Shown: one piece after another, positions 39,601 to 50,300 of the stretch
How the letters are laid out: each line of letters begins with the position of its first letter
Position numbering within the stretch: the first letter of the stretch is position 1
From: Spirodela intermedia
Taxonomy: Eukaryota > Streptophyta > Magnoliopsida > Alismatales > Araceae
DNA: 64,000 nt
Direction: 5' to 3'
NCBI GenBank assembly: GCA_902729315.2
Contig: LR746264.1
Location: 8,029,878 to 8,093,877 of the forward strand
Program-made: the position numbers and the translations under genes
Notes under the pieces: generated by a model
The model's input: only the letters and a program-made list of their open reading frames with translations
What the model was told of the DNA's origin: nothing
Databases searched by the model: none

Positions 39601-42600
39601 TGCGCAAGGAATTTGCCAATGCAAGGTCTTTGTCAAGTGCTCAAGCTCGAGTATTGAGTGCTCATGATGAAATCAAAATGTCCACCTCAAGGTTGCGCCT
39701 GAGAGAGAATGAGGACGAGCCTACTGCTGTTAATGTGCTGAGCTCAGATCAATTGATCCCATCAAGTATGCAGTTTTCTAGTGACAAATTTTTGTCCTTA
39801 TCATTATTAGAACGGATTAAAGGACAACTCCGCTATTTGAAGGTATAACTAGGGTTTATATCTTGTTAATTTCCGTTTGTAATTGACGATCGTCCCTCTC
39901 TTTTTTATAACTTATGAATAATAATCATATACTGTAACTAAATGACATACTGGCATTAGATATTATAATGTTGCTGCATTTGATCATATATTCTAAGGTT
40001 GCACTGACATGTACAGTAATTGAATAACTTAGCATAATTAATTAGTATGGATTTTTCTTGCCAGATTTAGCGTAACTATGGTGAAGGTTAAAGAATTTGC
40101 ATTACTTCTCAGATCATTTTTTCTTTCCCAAAAAGTTACCCAAAGGGTTTCAAGTGGGAATAGTTCAGTCAACTAGGGCATTCAAGTGGGAAATGTTAAT
40201 GTATTCACGTGGGGCCGAAAAATTTGCAGGAAAATGATAGGCCCATCAGATAAAGTAAGATTTTATCTGCGTGTTATCTTAATATCTTATTGGCACAAGG
40301 TAAGTAACGTAAAATGGAAAAGGAGTGATAGTATCTTTTGTTAAAATCCATTCGAAATTTCGTAGTTTTGTCCGTTTAATTGTTTTTTTACGAGTACAAA
40401 ACGGCTATCCTTTATGGTTCTTGGTAAATTAAATTATTTGGGCTTTACTGTATGGGTTTTTGTTTCTCCGAATAGGTTATACGATTTTCAAGTACAGTGC
40501 GTTCTTTTAATTTGAAGAATCACAGACTATGAGATACAGAGGCCTGGAGAAAGTCTAAGTAACCCCTTAAACCTCAAAAGATAGCAGTGGGGATGTTACG
40601 TCGTCTGTAAACATCAAATGCATCCAAACTTACCATCTTCTTGCTCAAGAGACATAAAAGTTGGAATAGATAGGTGGGAAATAGTATCAACATGCTGACA
40701 TATAAGCTACACCTGTGCTTCAATTCCTCATGAAAATCACCTGGACGCTATAGTTAGTGCATTTTTCAATCTTTGCTCATTCTTTGTGACGTACTTGTTG
40801 AACAATTTATACTTCTAGAATCGTACTAGTTCCGAAAGCTTATCAATATTTTGGAATACTCTTCAGTTTGGCGTAGAATGTTTTATTTACTCTCTTAAGC
40901 TTTTTAATGATTTCCATACCTTGTTGACGTGTCGTCTGTTTGCTCTTATCTTTGCTTTTTTTTTTACTCTCCCATTACCTGGCTATTTTATGTATGAATT
41001 CATTCAGAGGTATAATTCACTGTGTACTTCTATTTCAGGGATTAATGGTGTCTAAAAATAAGCAACAAGATGCTACTGATCTTTTGCCCGATTCCCACAG
41101 TGATCAAGATCCATCTATTTCCACAGCGATGGAGCACCCATGTAAAGATGACGATCATCTTTGCCCCATTTGCCATGAAAAACTGACGAATCAGAAGATG
41201 GTATTCCAATGTGGACATGCCACTTGCTGCAAATGTAAGTCTCAGACACAATTCCAAGTTCTTATTTGAGGCAATCAATTTAAGTAAGATATTCGTTTCC
41301 CTATGCATGAAAGAGATCTATATTTACTGTGTTATTGGTATGCAGAACAAGTGCACGTATGATTGCTTCAAATTTTCGGACACATCATGTTCATATTTCT
41401 TTAGTTTGCCTCTTGATTAATAGAGGTCATCATCAAAATCTTTTGTTTCTTTGAACATCTAGCGTGGTTTTACGGCTAGATTTTGGTTCCCATTGAACAC
41501 GAAAGTTACTTCCATCCATTTTTTAGGAATTTTGGTAGCGGGCGAAGGATGAAGAAGATTTCACATTGATTTTCTTGAATAGTTGTTGTACGCGTGTTAG
41601 AAAAGCTCTCTTCTAACGTTCAGGTGGTGAAGTGTTATTGTCTTCATTCCTGCAACCTCCACTGGATCTACTTACATAGCTTAGAACTGACACAAATACC
41701 TGTATTAACGTCAATATATAACGTCTGTCAACTGATAAAGCAATATAGCTATTTGTACCCGATGGGGATTTGCATCCTAGTGAACAAGTTTCATGTCCCT
41801 GTTATTTGGCAGGATACACAACTCGTTTTGGATACCGAGTTCCTTCAACTATTTTAAGTGTCATTCTACTTAGCGGTTGTGTTGTTCATGACTTTTGTGA
41901 TCAGACAATTCCAAGCTCCTTCCTGTTAAGGTCATCACCTCTAGTTTATTTTGTAAAGCTGGGTTCCCTTGACATATATCAGCATGTTGTATCTTGGATG
42001 GACTTTATCAAAATCCAGTAAAATTTGATAGCTATGCCACTTTACTGGACTCGACTTTCTTTGCTTCTGAGAAAGACCTGGACTTTCAGCAAGTCTAGTG
42101 GTTTGGTTTTATTCTGGTGAAGATGTGAGCGCCCTGAGCGAATTATTTTCCGTAAAAATGCCAGGATGAAAGCAGTGTGACTAGAAGGGAATTTCAGTGC
42201 TGTCCAATAGGACTGGTTGCTTAGGGCATCATATGGAAATGCCTGTGGGTTGCTCTCAGTCATGTTAAAGCGATTAATAGAAAAACTCAGAGTAGATTCG
42301 ATAATGGAACTGTATACTGTCATTTATATCTCTTTTCAGATTTGGCTTGAATCATCCTATTGCCTTTTTATCATATCTAAGATGGTGATTCCTTGTGATT
42401 GGTATCTATGTTTTCATTTCCTTTTCTATCTGCCCGCAGGTTGTCTTGAAATGACTGAGCATGCAGTGGTTCGCTTGGTAAAGTGCCAACATAAATGGGT
42501 TATGTGTCCAACATGTCGTCAGCATACAGATTTTAGAAACATTGCATATGTAGATGATAAACTGAGTAAAGTTTATGATTCGAAGGTTCCAAATCTATTC

Positions 42601-44440
42601 CGAGGTGAAAACCTTGCCGAAAATTCTCTGAAAATTGAAGGCTCTTATGGAACGAAGGTGTGCCTCTGCATCAAATCCTATCCATTAATTTAATAGTGGA
42701 AAGATACACCGAACCTGTGGTATTTATTACTTGGCATAAACATGCCGTTTTATCATTGATACTTGATTCAGTTTATGCTCTTTCAGGGCAGATACTTTGA
42801 TGAACAGTATCATATTATCAATTACTTTTGGGGGACTAGTACTATTTATGAATTGACAATTTATGATAAAAGATCTCACGGGTCTATCTTGTATTGAAGA
42901 TTGAAGCAATCACAAGGAGGATTCTGTGGATACTTTCTGCCGATCAGGATGCAAAAATTCTTGTATTCTCCAGCTGGAATGACGTGCTTAACCTTTTGGA
43001 GCATGCACTCCATGATAACAGCATCAGCTATGTACGAATGAAAGGAGGCAGGTAGAAAATTCGTACTCGAACCAGTTTTCATCTTCCTTTTTTTTTTCTT
43101 GGAATGGAAATGAATTGTTAGTTTATGATATCTAATAAATACAATGCGCTGGATAAACGTTTTGCCTTCAAACATTGTTCGTTGAAAGCTGCATTTTAAC
43201 TTTAGGCGCCTTTTACAAAATCATGGTTTTTTTGGGGGCAGGAGATGCTTCAGTCTAAAAGTGCATGTACCATAGGTGGTGATTTGACTTGTTCTTTAGC
43301 TTAGTTCATTAGTAACCAAAAAATGAAAGTACGACATGTACCTTGGGTCTATTGCCCTCGGACACCAACCTTATACTCTCTTGCCAAATTCTGCAAATCA
43401 TTAGTTGGCAGGCAAGGGAGAATGTCCTTATCTAAGGAAAGCTGAAACCCTTGCTATTTCTCGCTGCAAACAGAACATCTTACGTTTTGAGCTTTAGGAT
43501 GCCTATAAATCACAGAACATGAGGCTCATCAGTAAGAATTGATAACCATATAGTAAAATAAAATAATAACTTGAATTATTGAGGCCTATCAGATTCTGTA
43601 TTTTTTTTTGTTTTAGAGAGAATAATCCAAATCTTGGTTCTGAATGAGTATTATAATCCACTTTTAAAAAAAATCCTTGAAATTTATCTTTCCTACTTGA
43701 AAGCTTGTTCATTGTATGCGTTCATCCTCGCATATTGTAATTTTCATTTTAAGTTCAACGATGAAAGCGATTATTCCTCGGAAACGTTGGAAAATGTCGA
43801 AATTGAGCATTTAGAAATTAAAAACAAATGCAGGAAGTCCCAAGTTGCACTTGCACAGTTCAAGGGACACCAGGGTATGGAACAAAATGGGAAGCTTCAG
43901 GGCACGCCCACCAAGTCAAAGCCCATTCAAGTACTCCTGTTACTGATCCAGCATGGAGCCAACGGCCTAAACATCCTAGAGGCACAGCACGTGGTTCTCG
44001 TGGAACCGTTGCTAAACCCAGCAGCTGAAGCTCAGGCAATTAATCGCGTTCATCGGATTGGACAGGATAAGAAGACCTTCGTACACCGTTTCATAGTATG
44101 CAATCTACCCCCGCCTTCAACCTCTTGTGATTCAAGGGGTCTGTCTACTTTGTCTCTATGCTGATCTGCATCTTTCTGACAGGTTGGCGACACTGTGGAG
44201 GAGAGCATATATGGTTTGAACAGAAGTAGGAGTGCCAGTGCTGTCATAGGCGTCAAATCGAAGCATCAAGATCAGCCAGCCCTGACTTTGAAGGATATCG
44301 AGTCCCTTCTTCTACCTATGCCTCAGAAGAAGGTCCCAATTGGCGACGACCATCCCATGGAAGGAAGCCACCAGCAGCTGCCGCCAGCCGTCGCTGCGGG
44401 CATGGCTGCAGAGAGGAGGCTGATGGGAGCCTCTTCCTAG
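15635..44440 (+). CDS. SHPRH: SHPRH-type SNF2 helicase / PHD / RING E3 ubiquitin ligase
   Basis: Plant homologue of SHPRH (Arabidopsis At2g40770 type), a SNF2 ATPase with a RING E3 domain; animal SHPRH acts in post-replication repair by PCNA polyubiquitination. Nineteen coding exons: 15635-16461, 24330-24536, 25605-25666, 25767-26256, 26907-27107, 29583-29838, 32726-32969, 33093-33253, 33545-34129, 34731-34900, 36361-36574, 36641-36829, 37536-37652, 39597-39842, 41039-41234, 42440-42657, 42900-43051, 43834-44095 and 44183-44440. They sum to 5055 bases (1684 residues); the Arabidopsis protein is of similar length. Motif I DEMGLGKT is at 366-373; a PHD finger (C415, C417, C433, C436, H441, C444) follows it; motif II is DEAQ at 615-618; the RING (CPIC at 1365-1368, CGHATCCKC to 1389, CPTC at 1411-1414) precedes helicase motifs LIQHGANGLNI and INRVHRIGQ. 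This split order is normal for SHPRH. Introns of 1.4-3 kb besides those listed separately show nothing identifiable. Confidence 0.93.
18755..19118 (-). repeat. 3' LTR of the gypsy element
   Basis: Matches the other LTR along its whole length, with about 30 differences by eye. Most differences are C/T or G/A transitions, with T or A mostly on this side, as expected from deamination of methylated DNA. Begins TGTTACAAACC and ends CGTAACA. Confidence 0.93.
19119..22320 (-). pseudogene. Gypsy pol remnant: protease, RT, RNase H, integrase
   Basis: Read on the minus strand from 22320. The protease block shows IDSGATHNFL and later DVILGIQWLRTLGW. The reverse transcriptase block (about 21576-21118) shows FSKLDLKSGYYQI and the catalytic FFDDLLVYS. 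RNase H follows at about 20983-20732. The integrase core (about 20196-19858) shows VVADRL, VIFDKGR and YHPQTDGQTEVV, the D,D-35-E acidic residues. The C-terminus (about 19300-19140) has a chromodomain-like ILVSWKHLPEFESSW, suggesting a chromovirus. Stop codons or frame changes separate the blocks at about 21700, 21118, 20732, 20349 and 19858. Confidence 0.9.
22327..23510 (-). pseudogene. Gypsy gag remnant
   Basis: Reads from an ATG at 23510 (MLTRSKAHQM, then a coiled-coil-like Glu/Gln-rich stretch), stops at 23259, and continues with typical gag sequence: FQGDSPEGWIRRAERYF at about 23230-23180, then in another frame LQQVTSVREYRAEFKRI. It ends with a zinc-knuckle-like CYCNEKFAPGHRCKK (about 22540-22495). 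At least one in-frame stop and two frame changes break it. Confidence 0.85.
23807..24172 (-). repeat. 5' LTR of the gypsy element
   Basis: Upstream LTR in the element's own orientation. It starts TGTTACGAACC on the plus strand, ends CGTAACA and is followed directly by the GATAG target copy at 24173-24177. The sequence GCTCTGATACCAG immediately outside its inner end is the complement of the Met-tRNA primer-binding site. Confidence 0.93.
27857..29167 (+). mobile_element. Degenerate Copia-like non-autonomous LTR element
   Basis: Lies in SHPRH coding intron 5. Two related segments, about 27860-27988 and 28988-29167, share GAAGTTCT-GGT-TAAGGAAATAAT and end CCTATGATTT...ACA; the left one has lost about 50 bp. 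Directly after the left copy stands TGATAACAGAGCC, close to the Met-tRNA primer site TGGTATCAGAGCC; directly before the right copy stands a purine tract TTTAGGGGGAG. The 1-kb internal region has no gag or pol domain, which fits a TRIM/LARD-like element. No target duplication is visible, so the boundaries are approximate. Confidence 0.7.
28267..28436. repeat. Five tandem 34-bp units
   Basis: Units start at 28267, 28301, 28335, 28369 and 28403, each beginning GAGG(C/G)(C/T)TT and containing a TCTGCCGAGT-like middle. The period is exactly 34 in all five, with substitutions but no length changes. The array sits inside the non-autonomous LTR element. Since 34 is not a multiple of 3, a coding repeat is unlikely. 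Confidence 0.8.
29839..32725 (+). other. SHPRH coding intron 6, 2.9 kb
   Basis: Flanked by DPYE/GTATTT on the left and a TGACAG acceptor before KKDVVAMQF on the right. AT-rich with mixed simple-sequence tracts. I find no transposon ends, no conserved exon and no RNA gene in it. Confidence 0.6.
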
Positions 44441-45287
44441 CTCTGCTATCTATCCCCTGCTGGATCTTGTGGCCAGTAAGTGAAAAACGATTCACCCCAC
44501 CATCTTCCCCACATCTGTCGGTAATCAGGTCTCCGCACCTTCCGCTTTCTTTATATCTGTATTTTATATCTGCGCAATCACCTGGGTCCGAACGTCCTTG
44601 ACCATTCTTTGCAGCCATGCCTAACTCTTGGCCACACGTTCCAGCTCGATCCGCAGAGAGTTTTTATATCTGCCAATGAAAATATTTGTAGAGGATTCCC
44701 GGTTTACTGGATAGCTATGGAATTGTAGCTACTGGGGTTTGTTTATAGGTGAGCTTAGGTGAATAATTATGATGATGATCAGAAGCCCTGGTCTTCTTTA
44801 TGTTGCTCAGAGGTGTGTTTCTCGTGAGGAAGCGGCGACCCATCAGTGATTCGAGCCTGCTTAGCCTTTAATCCTTACACGACGTGCGGGCCCCAATACT
44901 TTCCCCATTTTCATTTAGTCGGGCCATCGTCTCCCCTGCGTGGCCGGCGTAGGACTGTGGGGCCTCCTGGCGCTGCGAGGTTTCAGTCACATGCGCCGCG
45001 ATGTGCCAAGCAGAGCTGGCCTATCGTGTCCCCGACATACAGATACATTCGGGGCCCAGTCCACTGAAAAATTGTCTTTTTCTTGAGCAAAGAGGCGCGT
45101 GCGGAAAAAGAAAAAAAATGGAGCTTTGAGGAGCACAGCCATCGGGTTGACTTCCGGTTAATGAATCTAAAGTTAAAGTGAAGTATCCAACTTCAAGCAT
45201 GGCAAGATCATCTCCTCCTGGATGATACAGACGACTCTCCACAAGAGGCCTGAGGATCCGAAACAAAGGAATAAGCAATCCCATGAA
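44441..45287. other. Intergenic between SHPRH and the acidic protein gene
   Basis: Holds the 3' UTRs of two convergent genes: SHPRH (plus, stop at 44440) and the small acidic protein (minus, stop at 45288). I see no further gene. Overlapping short frames at 44316-44618 and 44846-45067 lack recognisable features. Confidence 0.5.
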
Positions 45288-45695
45288 TCATTTCCACTGT
45301 CTGGTGACGATGATCTCCTCCTCCTCTTCCTGCTGCTTCTCTCCCTCCTCTTCCTGCTGCTTCTCTCCCTCCTCCGGAGCTTTGCCATGTTGCTTCTTCT
45401 CTCGCTTGCCCCAAGGCTCCTCGTCGGAGTCCGAACGGCGGTGGCCGGGGGGCTGATCCCCCGTGGTGCCGAGCTCCCCTCTGGTCCTCCACCTTAGGGT
45501 GTGCCGGTACAGAGCCGCCGCCAGGTTCCTGAACATCGTATGCGACGCCGACAGAGGTCCGCCGCCGTTGGAGCCCCCCTGACTTTCAGTGGAGACCGCG
45601 ACGGGGGGCGGAGCCCTCTTCCCCTTCTGGGAGAGGACCACCGCGGCGGCGCTCCGCGGGGCGAAGGTGGCGGAGAAGCAGAGTGACGCGTCCAT
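45288..45695 (-). CDS. Small acidic protein, probably plastid-targeted, unknown function
   Basis: I do not recognise the family. A single uninterrupted frame of 135 residues. The start is the ATG at 45695 (MDASLCFSAT...), because a TATA box lies 70 bp upstream while the frame continues past it. Residues 1-50 are rich in Ser, Ala, Lys and Arg and lack acidic residues until late, as in chloroplast transit peptides. The middle shows MFRNLAAALYRHTLRWRT, the segment most likely to be conserved. An acidic SDSDEEPW motif follows, and the tail is almost all Glu, Gln, Lys and Gly, made by an internal 24-bp tandem duplication (plus 45324-45371). The high GC content and upstream TATA favour a real gene. 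A longer spliced form cannot be excluded. Confidence 0.6.
   Translation of the reverse strand: MDASLCFSATFAPRSAAAVVLSQKGKRAPPPVAVSTESQGGSNGGGPLSASHTMFRNLAAALYRHTLRWRTRGELGTTGDQPPGHRRSDSDEEPWGKREKKQHGKAPEEGEKQQEEEGEKQQEEEEEIIVTRQWK
45324..45371. repeat. 24-bp tandem duplication in coding sequence
   Basis: CTCTTCCTGCTGCTTCTCTC plus CCTC occurs twice in direct succession. On the minus strand it encodes two copies of an eight-residue Glu/Gln/Lys/Gly unit (EEGEKQQE), so the frame is kept. Confidence 0.85.
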
Positions 45696-45764
45696 GCCGG
45701 TCAAACGAGAGATGGCGAAGCAGATGGCTCTCGGACGCCTTCCCCCGCCCGCGGCTGGCCGCCG

Positions 45765-45771
45765 ATTTATA
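45765..45771 (-). promoter_or_regulatory. TATA box of the small acidic protein gene
   Basis: TATAAAT on the minus strand, 70 bp before the ATG at 45695. With the usual 30-bp spacing, transcription would begin near 45735 and the leader would be about 40 bases, excluding the more upstream ATG at 45797. Confidence 0.6.
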
Positions 45772-46400
45772 GAGACGCGAGGAACCGTCTCCTGCATGGT
45801 GTGGGGGGACCCGAGTTCCTGTTTAGTACTGCGGGTGGCAGTTTCGTGTTAATTGCCCGGGGCTATCCATGGAGGGAGTAACCAAGGTGAGATGCGGGGA
45901 CCTCAACGCAAGCCAGACAAGGCAACGGAGCCTCCTTACCTTCCCAATTGTCCGACGCCGAGCACAGAAGATAGCTCGGTTTTCCACTGGTGTGAAGTCC
46001 AGGGAGACGTTGATCGCTTAACAACAGTCAACCCCTTATCTCAGTAGAGTAACTGGTTTCGGAAGCGGAGCTAGGCCCAGTCTATCTCACCCGGGTTTGT
46101 CCCCTTCCAGCCCAGCCCAGCCCACCCGGGATAGTTGACTGCTAGGAGTCAGGGTCGGATTTGGAAGGGCCCAACAAGCGGGTTTGATCTAGGGGTAGTT
46201 TTGGACGGAAAATATATGACCGGGGGGAATGGGGGTGGGGGAGGTGAGCGAAATCGCCCGAGTGAAGGGGACGAGTCACCGACCATCTGAGGAAAAGGAG
46301 GGGGGAAGAAAGATTCGCGCTCCTCCACCCGTCTCTATCCTGCCCCTCGCTCCCTCCCACCACGGTCGCTCGCTCTCGTTTTCCGATTTCCCCTTGTCTG
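45772..46400. promoter_or_regulatory. Divergent promoter region, acidic protein gene and ALA1
   Basis: Two TGGGCC-type site II elements, common in housekeeping promoters, are seen at 46074-46079 (GGCCCA) and 46167-46173 (GGGCCCA). CACCCGGG occurs at 46088-46095 and again at 46123-46130, with a CCCAG run between. A telobox-like AACCCTAA lies downstream at about 46434. These sites can serve the ALA1 leader exon. Confidence 0.45.
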
Positions 46401-47376
46401 CTGCTGGGAGGGAAGGGGAGAACTGTTTCTACGAACCCTAACTCTTGCTCGATCGCGGAACAAGGTGATCCCGGACTGACGGAGTGGTTTGGCATTGCAC
46501 CGCTGGGAGATCCTTGGGAGAGGCAGAAGCTCCGGGAGCGCTCGGATTGCCGCCATTGGCGTTAAATACGCTGTGTAAGGAGGCGGGCAGCTTTTTCTTG
46601 CATGTGGTCCGGTTGGCGGTCGTTTCCGAGAGGTAAGTATCGTCAAACCGCTTTGTTCGTTGTGGTTAAACCTGGGAGCGGCACTTGATGGATCCTTCGT
46701 TTCTCATCTGGAGTTATGGTGTAGATGCGTTGGGTTTTCCAACTAGGCAAAATTGTCGATAATTGAGCATTGCGGCCGAATCAGGATTTTGCTCTCGGGT
46801 GTCTTCCAGACATATGAGTTTTTTTCTCATCATATTTCAGGGTTTTCGGTTTCGGATCTTCGGCTTCGAATTCTTTCTCTCCAAGGAAAATCGTGTATAT
46901 CCGAGCGAACAGCGATATCTTTTAACACGTTCCAGCATGTTATCACAATTCATGGCTTCAACGAGCATGGAGCTGATTGAACTTGCCAGGAGGAGGAACA
47001 TCGTACAAGTTAGATGTGGGAGCACGGATGGGGGGGTTTTTTCGGCCGGTGTTTTACAAATGTAGGGCATAAATATCAGAAAATTTTCAAAACTTTATTG
47101 AAAACAAGACACAACCTAAGTTTGACGGTTTGGAATATTGAACGAAAGGATTCTCGGTTCGAGTTTTAGCTCTCAGGGGTATTTCGTGAGAAAGAGGTAT
47201 GTTGGGAAGTATGGCTCAAGCAAGGGGAAGTTCATTTTCTGTTTCAGGTGATTCAAAATCCCCCAAGCTAGTACATATACTGAGATAGACAGTCAAACGT
47301 AGAGTTTACATCGTCTGATTAATATCCACTAGGAATATACGCTCTGTACCCAAATGCATCTGGTTGAGGGTTCTTT
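46401..47376 (+). other. ALA1 5' leader with an intron
   Basis: A leader exon ends at a strong donor (GAGAG/GTAAGT) after 46632. A second leader exon starts at 47248 after TTTCTGTTTCAG. The 615-bp intron between them contains ORFs at 46753-47065 that would be removed. The second leader exon contains an ATG at 47354 starting an eight-codon uORF that overlaps the main start. Confidence 0.55.
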
Positions 47377-50300
47377 ATGAGTTCCGGAGAACCACTGCTG
47401 TCCTCATCCTTTGCTGCAGGTTTTTCATCCCCAGTTACACCAGCAACTCCAAGTTGCGGCTCTTTCAACTATCTTTGCCCAAATATTTCCTTTTCTTATT
47501 CTGCAGACATTGACGGTACACAAAGTCAAATTTTGGATAGAAAAGGTGACGGTGAATTGGCTTCTGATAAAGATGAGGACTGTGCTGAGAAACAATTAAA
47601 AGGATCGAAGTCTACAGCAGTTGCAAACAGAATTGAGCCGGCAGTGTCACAGTGCTGGCAAAGCTGTGTGGTGGAATGCCCTGCACGGGAAAGAAGCCAG
47701 CCAGTGTCCAGGGGGTCCATGGAAGTTCAGGGATTTCCCGCAGCTCTAGAAATCTCTGCGAATCCTTTGCAGGGGGAAAAGTGGAATAAATCTCGCCGCA
47801 AGAGTGCCCATTTTGAAGATTCATTTCCATGTGAGGAGAATTCAAGATTGATTTATATCAATGATCCTGTAAAGACGAATGATCAGTATGAGTTTACTGG
47901 GAATGAGATCTGTACCAGCAAGTACACTGTGATTACTTTCCTTCCTAAAAACTTGTTCATCCAATTCCACAGGGTTGCTTATCTTTACTTTTTAGCTATT
48001 GCAGCTTTGAACCAGCTGCCTCCTTTAGCTGTCTTTGGTAGAACAGTATCTCTTTTTCCTCTCCTTTTTGTTTTATTTGTGACTGCAATCAAGGATGGGT
48101 ATGAGGATTGGAGAAGACATAGGTCTGACAGGAAAGAGAACAATAGGGAGGCCTACGTATTTCAATCTGATCGGTTTCAGCTGAAGAAATGGAAGAAAAT
48201 TCGTGCTGGAGAGGTTGTCAAGGTTTACGCTGATGAAACATTGCCCTGTGACATGGTTTTATTAGGAACTAGTGATCCGACTGGAATAGCATATATTCAG
48301 ACAATGAACCTTGATGGTGAGTCAAATCTAAAAACAAGGTATGCTCGCCAAGAAACTGTTGTGACTCTAAAGGAGCAACAGTTTTCTGGACTGATTAAAT
48401 GTGAACAGCCCAACAGAAATATTTACGAATTCGCTGGTAACATGGATTTCAATGGGCAGAGGATTCCACTAGGCCAGTCAAATATCGTTTTACGTGGTTG
48501 CCAGCTGAAGAACGTAGATTGGGCTGTTGGAGTTGTTGTATATGCTGGCCAGGAAACCAAAGCAATGTTAAATAGTGCAGTATCACCTTCTAAAAGGAGC
48601 AAACTGGAAGGGTACATGAATCGAGAAACTCTGTGGTTGTCAGTTTTCCTGTTCATCATGTGTGCTGTAGTAGCGCTTGGGATGGGTTTATGGCTTGAAC
48701 GGCATGGACATCAGCTAGATACCCTTCCTTACTATAGGAGGAGATATTTCACAGATGGAAGTAATAATAAAAAATATTACAAATACTATGGCATTGCAAT
48801 GGAGGTGTTTTTTTCTTTTTTGAGCTCTGTAATAGTTTTCCAGATAATGATTCCGATATCCTTGTATATTACTATGGAGTTGGTCAGACTGGGTCAGTCG
48901 TACTTCATGATTGGAGATACACGGATGTATGACAAAAATTCCAATTCAAGGTTTCAGTGCAGATCATTGAATATTAATGAGGATTTGGGTCAGATACGTT
49001 ATGTTTTTTCTGACAAAACTGGAACACTGACAGAAAACAAGATGAACTTTCGACGAGCCAGTGTCTTTGGAAAAGATTATGGAAAAATCTCGGGCCCAGG
49101 CAGCCATATGTTGCAGGGAGTAAGCATTGCGGGTACGCCAATTTGCTTTTCCTAGTTTTCGATGTTGTATTATTTTGGGCTGAGAGATGGCGACCTTAGA
49201 AAACCATTGGAATTCTAATATTTGAAAGGAACTGAAAGATAGCATGTATAAACTGATTTCGTTCATAAGAACTATAATTAGTCTGATCTCATTATCCTGC
49301 CTTCATTTTTTGCTACATTGATAGTTTATTTTAAAATGAATTTTTGCATATCATTCAAAAATGTTTTAAAAACGAAAACTATTATATTTTAGACACAAAT
49401 TACAGTGGATTAGAGACAGGAAATCCAGAAAATCTTGATTTTTTATCTCCATTGTGTTACAACTTGAATGCCTTCTTTTGGTGTAATCTGTTTCAAGTCG
49501 ATTGAGTTTCTTGTGGGGCTTTTGCCTTTTTATTTCTTCATAATCTAATAATCTATCCTTACAAGTTACGCTGTTGCACAGATACGATTTTTGATTTCAT
49601 TCTAAGGTTCTGGTTGAATTGGGAAATGCTGTTTAATATTCAGTTGTTTACACCCATCAATAGGGTAGTTATTTATCCTTCCTTTTTATTTGGCTTCTTA
49701 TGAGAGAAATGCGTTAATCAACTTTATTTCAAAAAAAATGGTCCTTATTTAAAGCATTACCGCATGCCTGTATCATTGTCCATGATTTTTATAGGTATAA
49801 GGTAAATTAACCAGAAGGTGGACACATTGCTTTTTTAATGGTTGATGGCATCTCTGGGAGAAAATTAATCAGTTTTGTGCTAATCTGGCTTCTTTTAGGA
49901 AGATACTGGGTCTGAAGGCACGAACAAGATTGAAAAAGTTGCTTTAATATTTTTCAGGATGTTATGCTCATTCAGGTCTGATTTTGGCCGTCATAGGTTA
50001 GGTCAACAGAATGACGCTCGCTGGGATTGGCTTTGACTACTCCCCATCCGCTAGTGTTAAATTAATGGATCGTGTTGAATTCAAATAGTTGCTCTGATGG
50101 TTTTTCGGTTTATTGTGCCGAATTTTCATCAGGTACCTGTTATCAATTTTGCTTGTAACAGAGCAGTACTATATCTTTATTACCGGTCAAGCACCCTCTC
50201 ATTTTCCTTTTTTCTGTTTATTTTTGTGACTATTATTCAAGAGGACAACCAGACTGTGGCTGGGATGCCCCCCGATAACAAATAATTATAATTCTTAGTC

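Noticed and set aside
46753-47065. Two overlapping plus-strand frames upstream of ALA1
   Set aside because: They lie in the leader intron 46633-47247 and would be spliced out.
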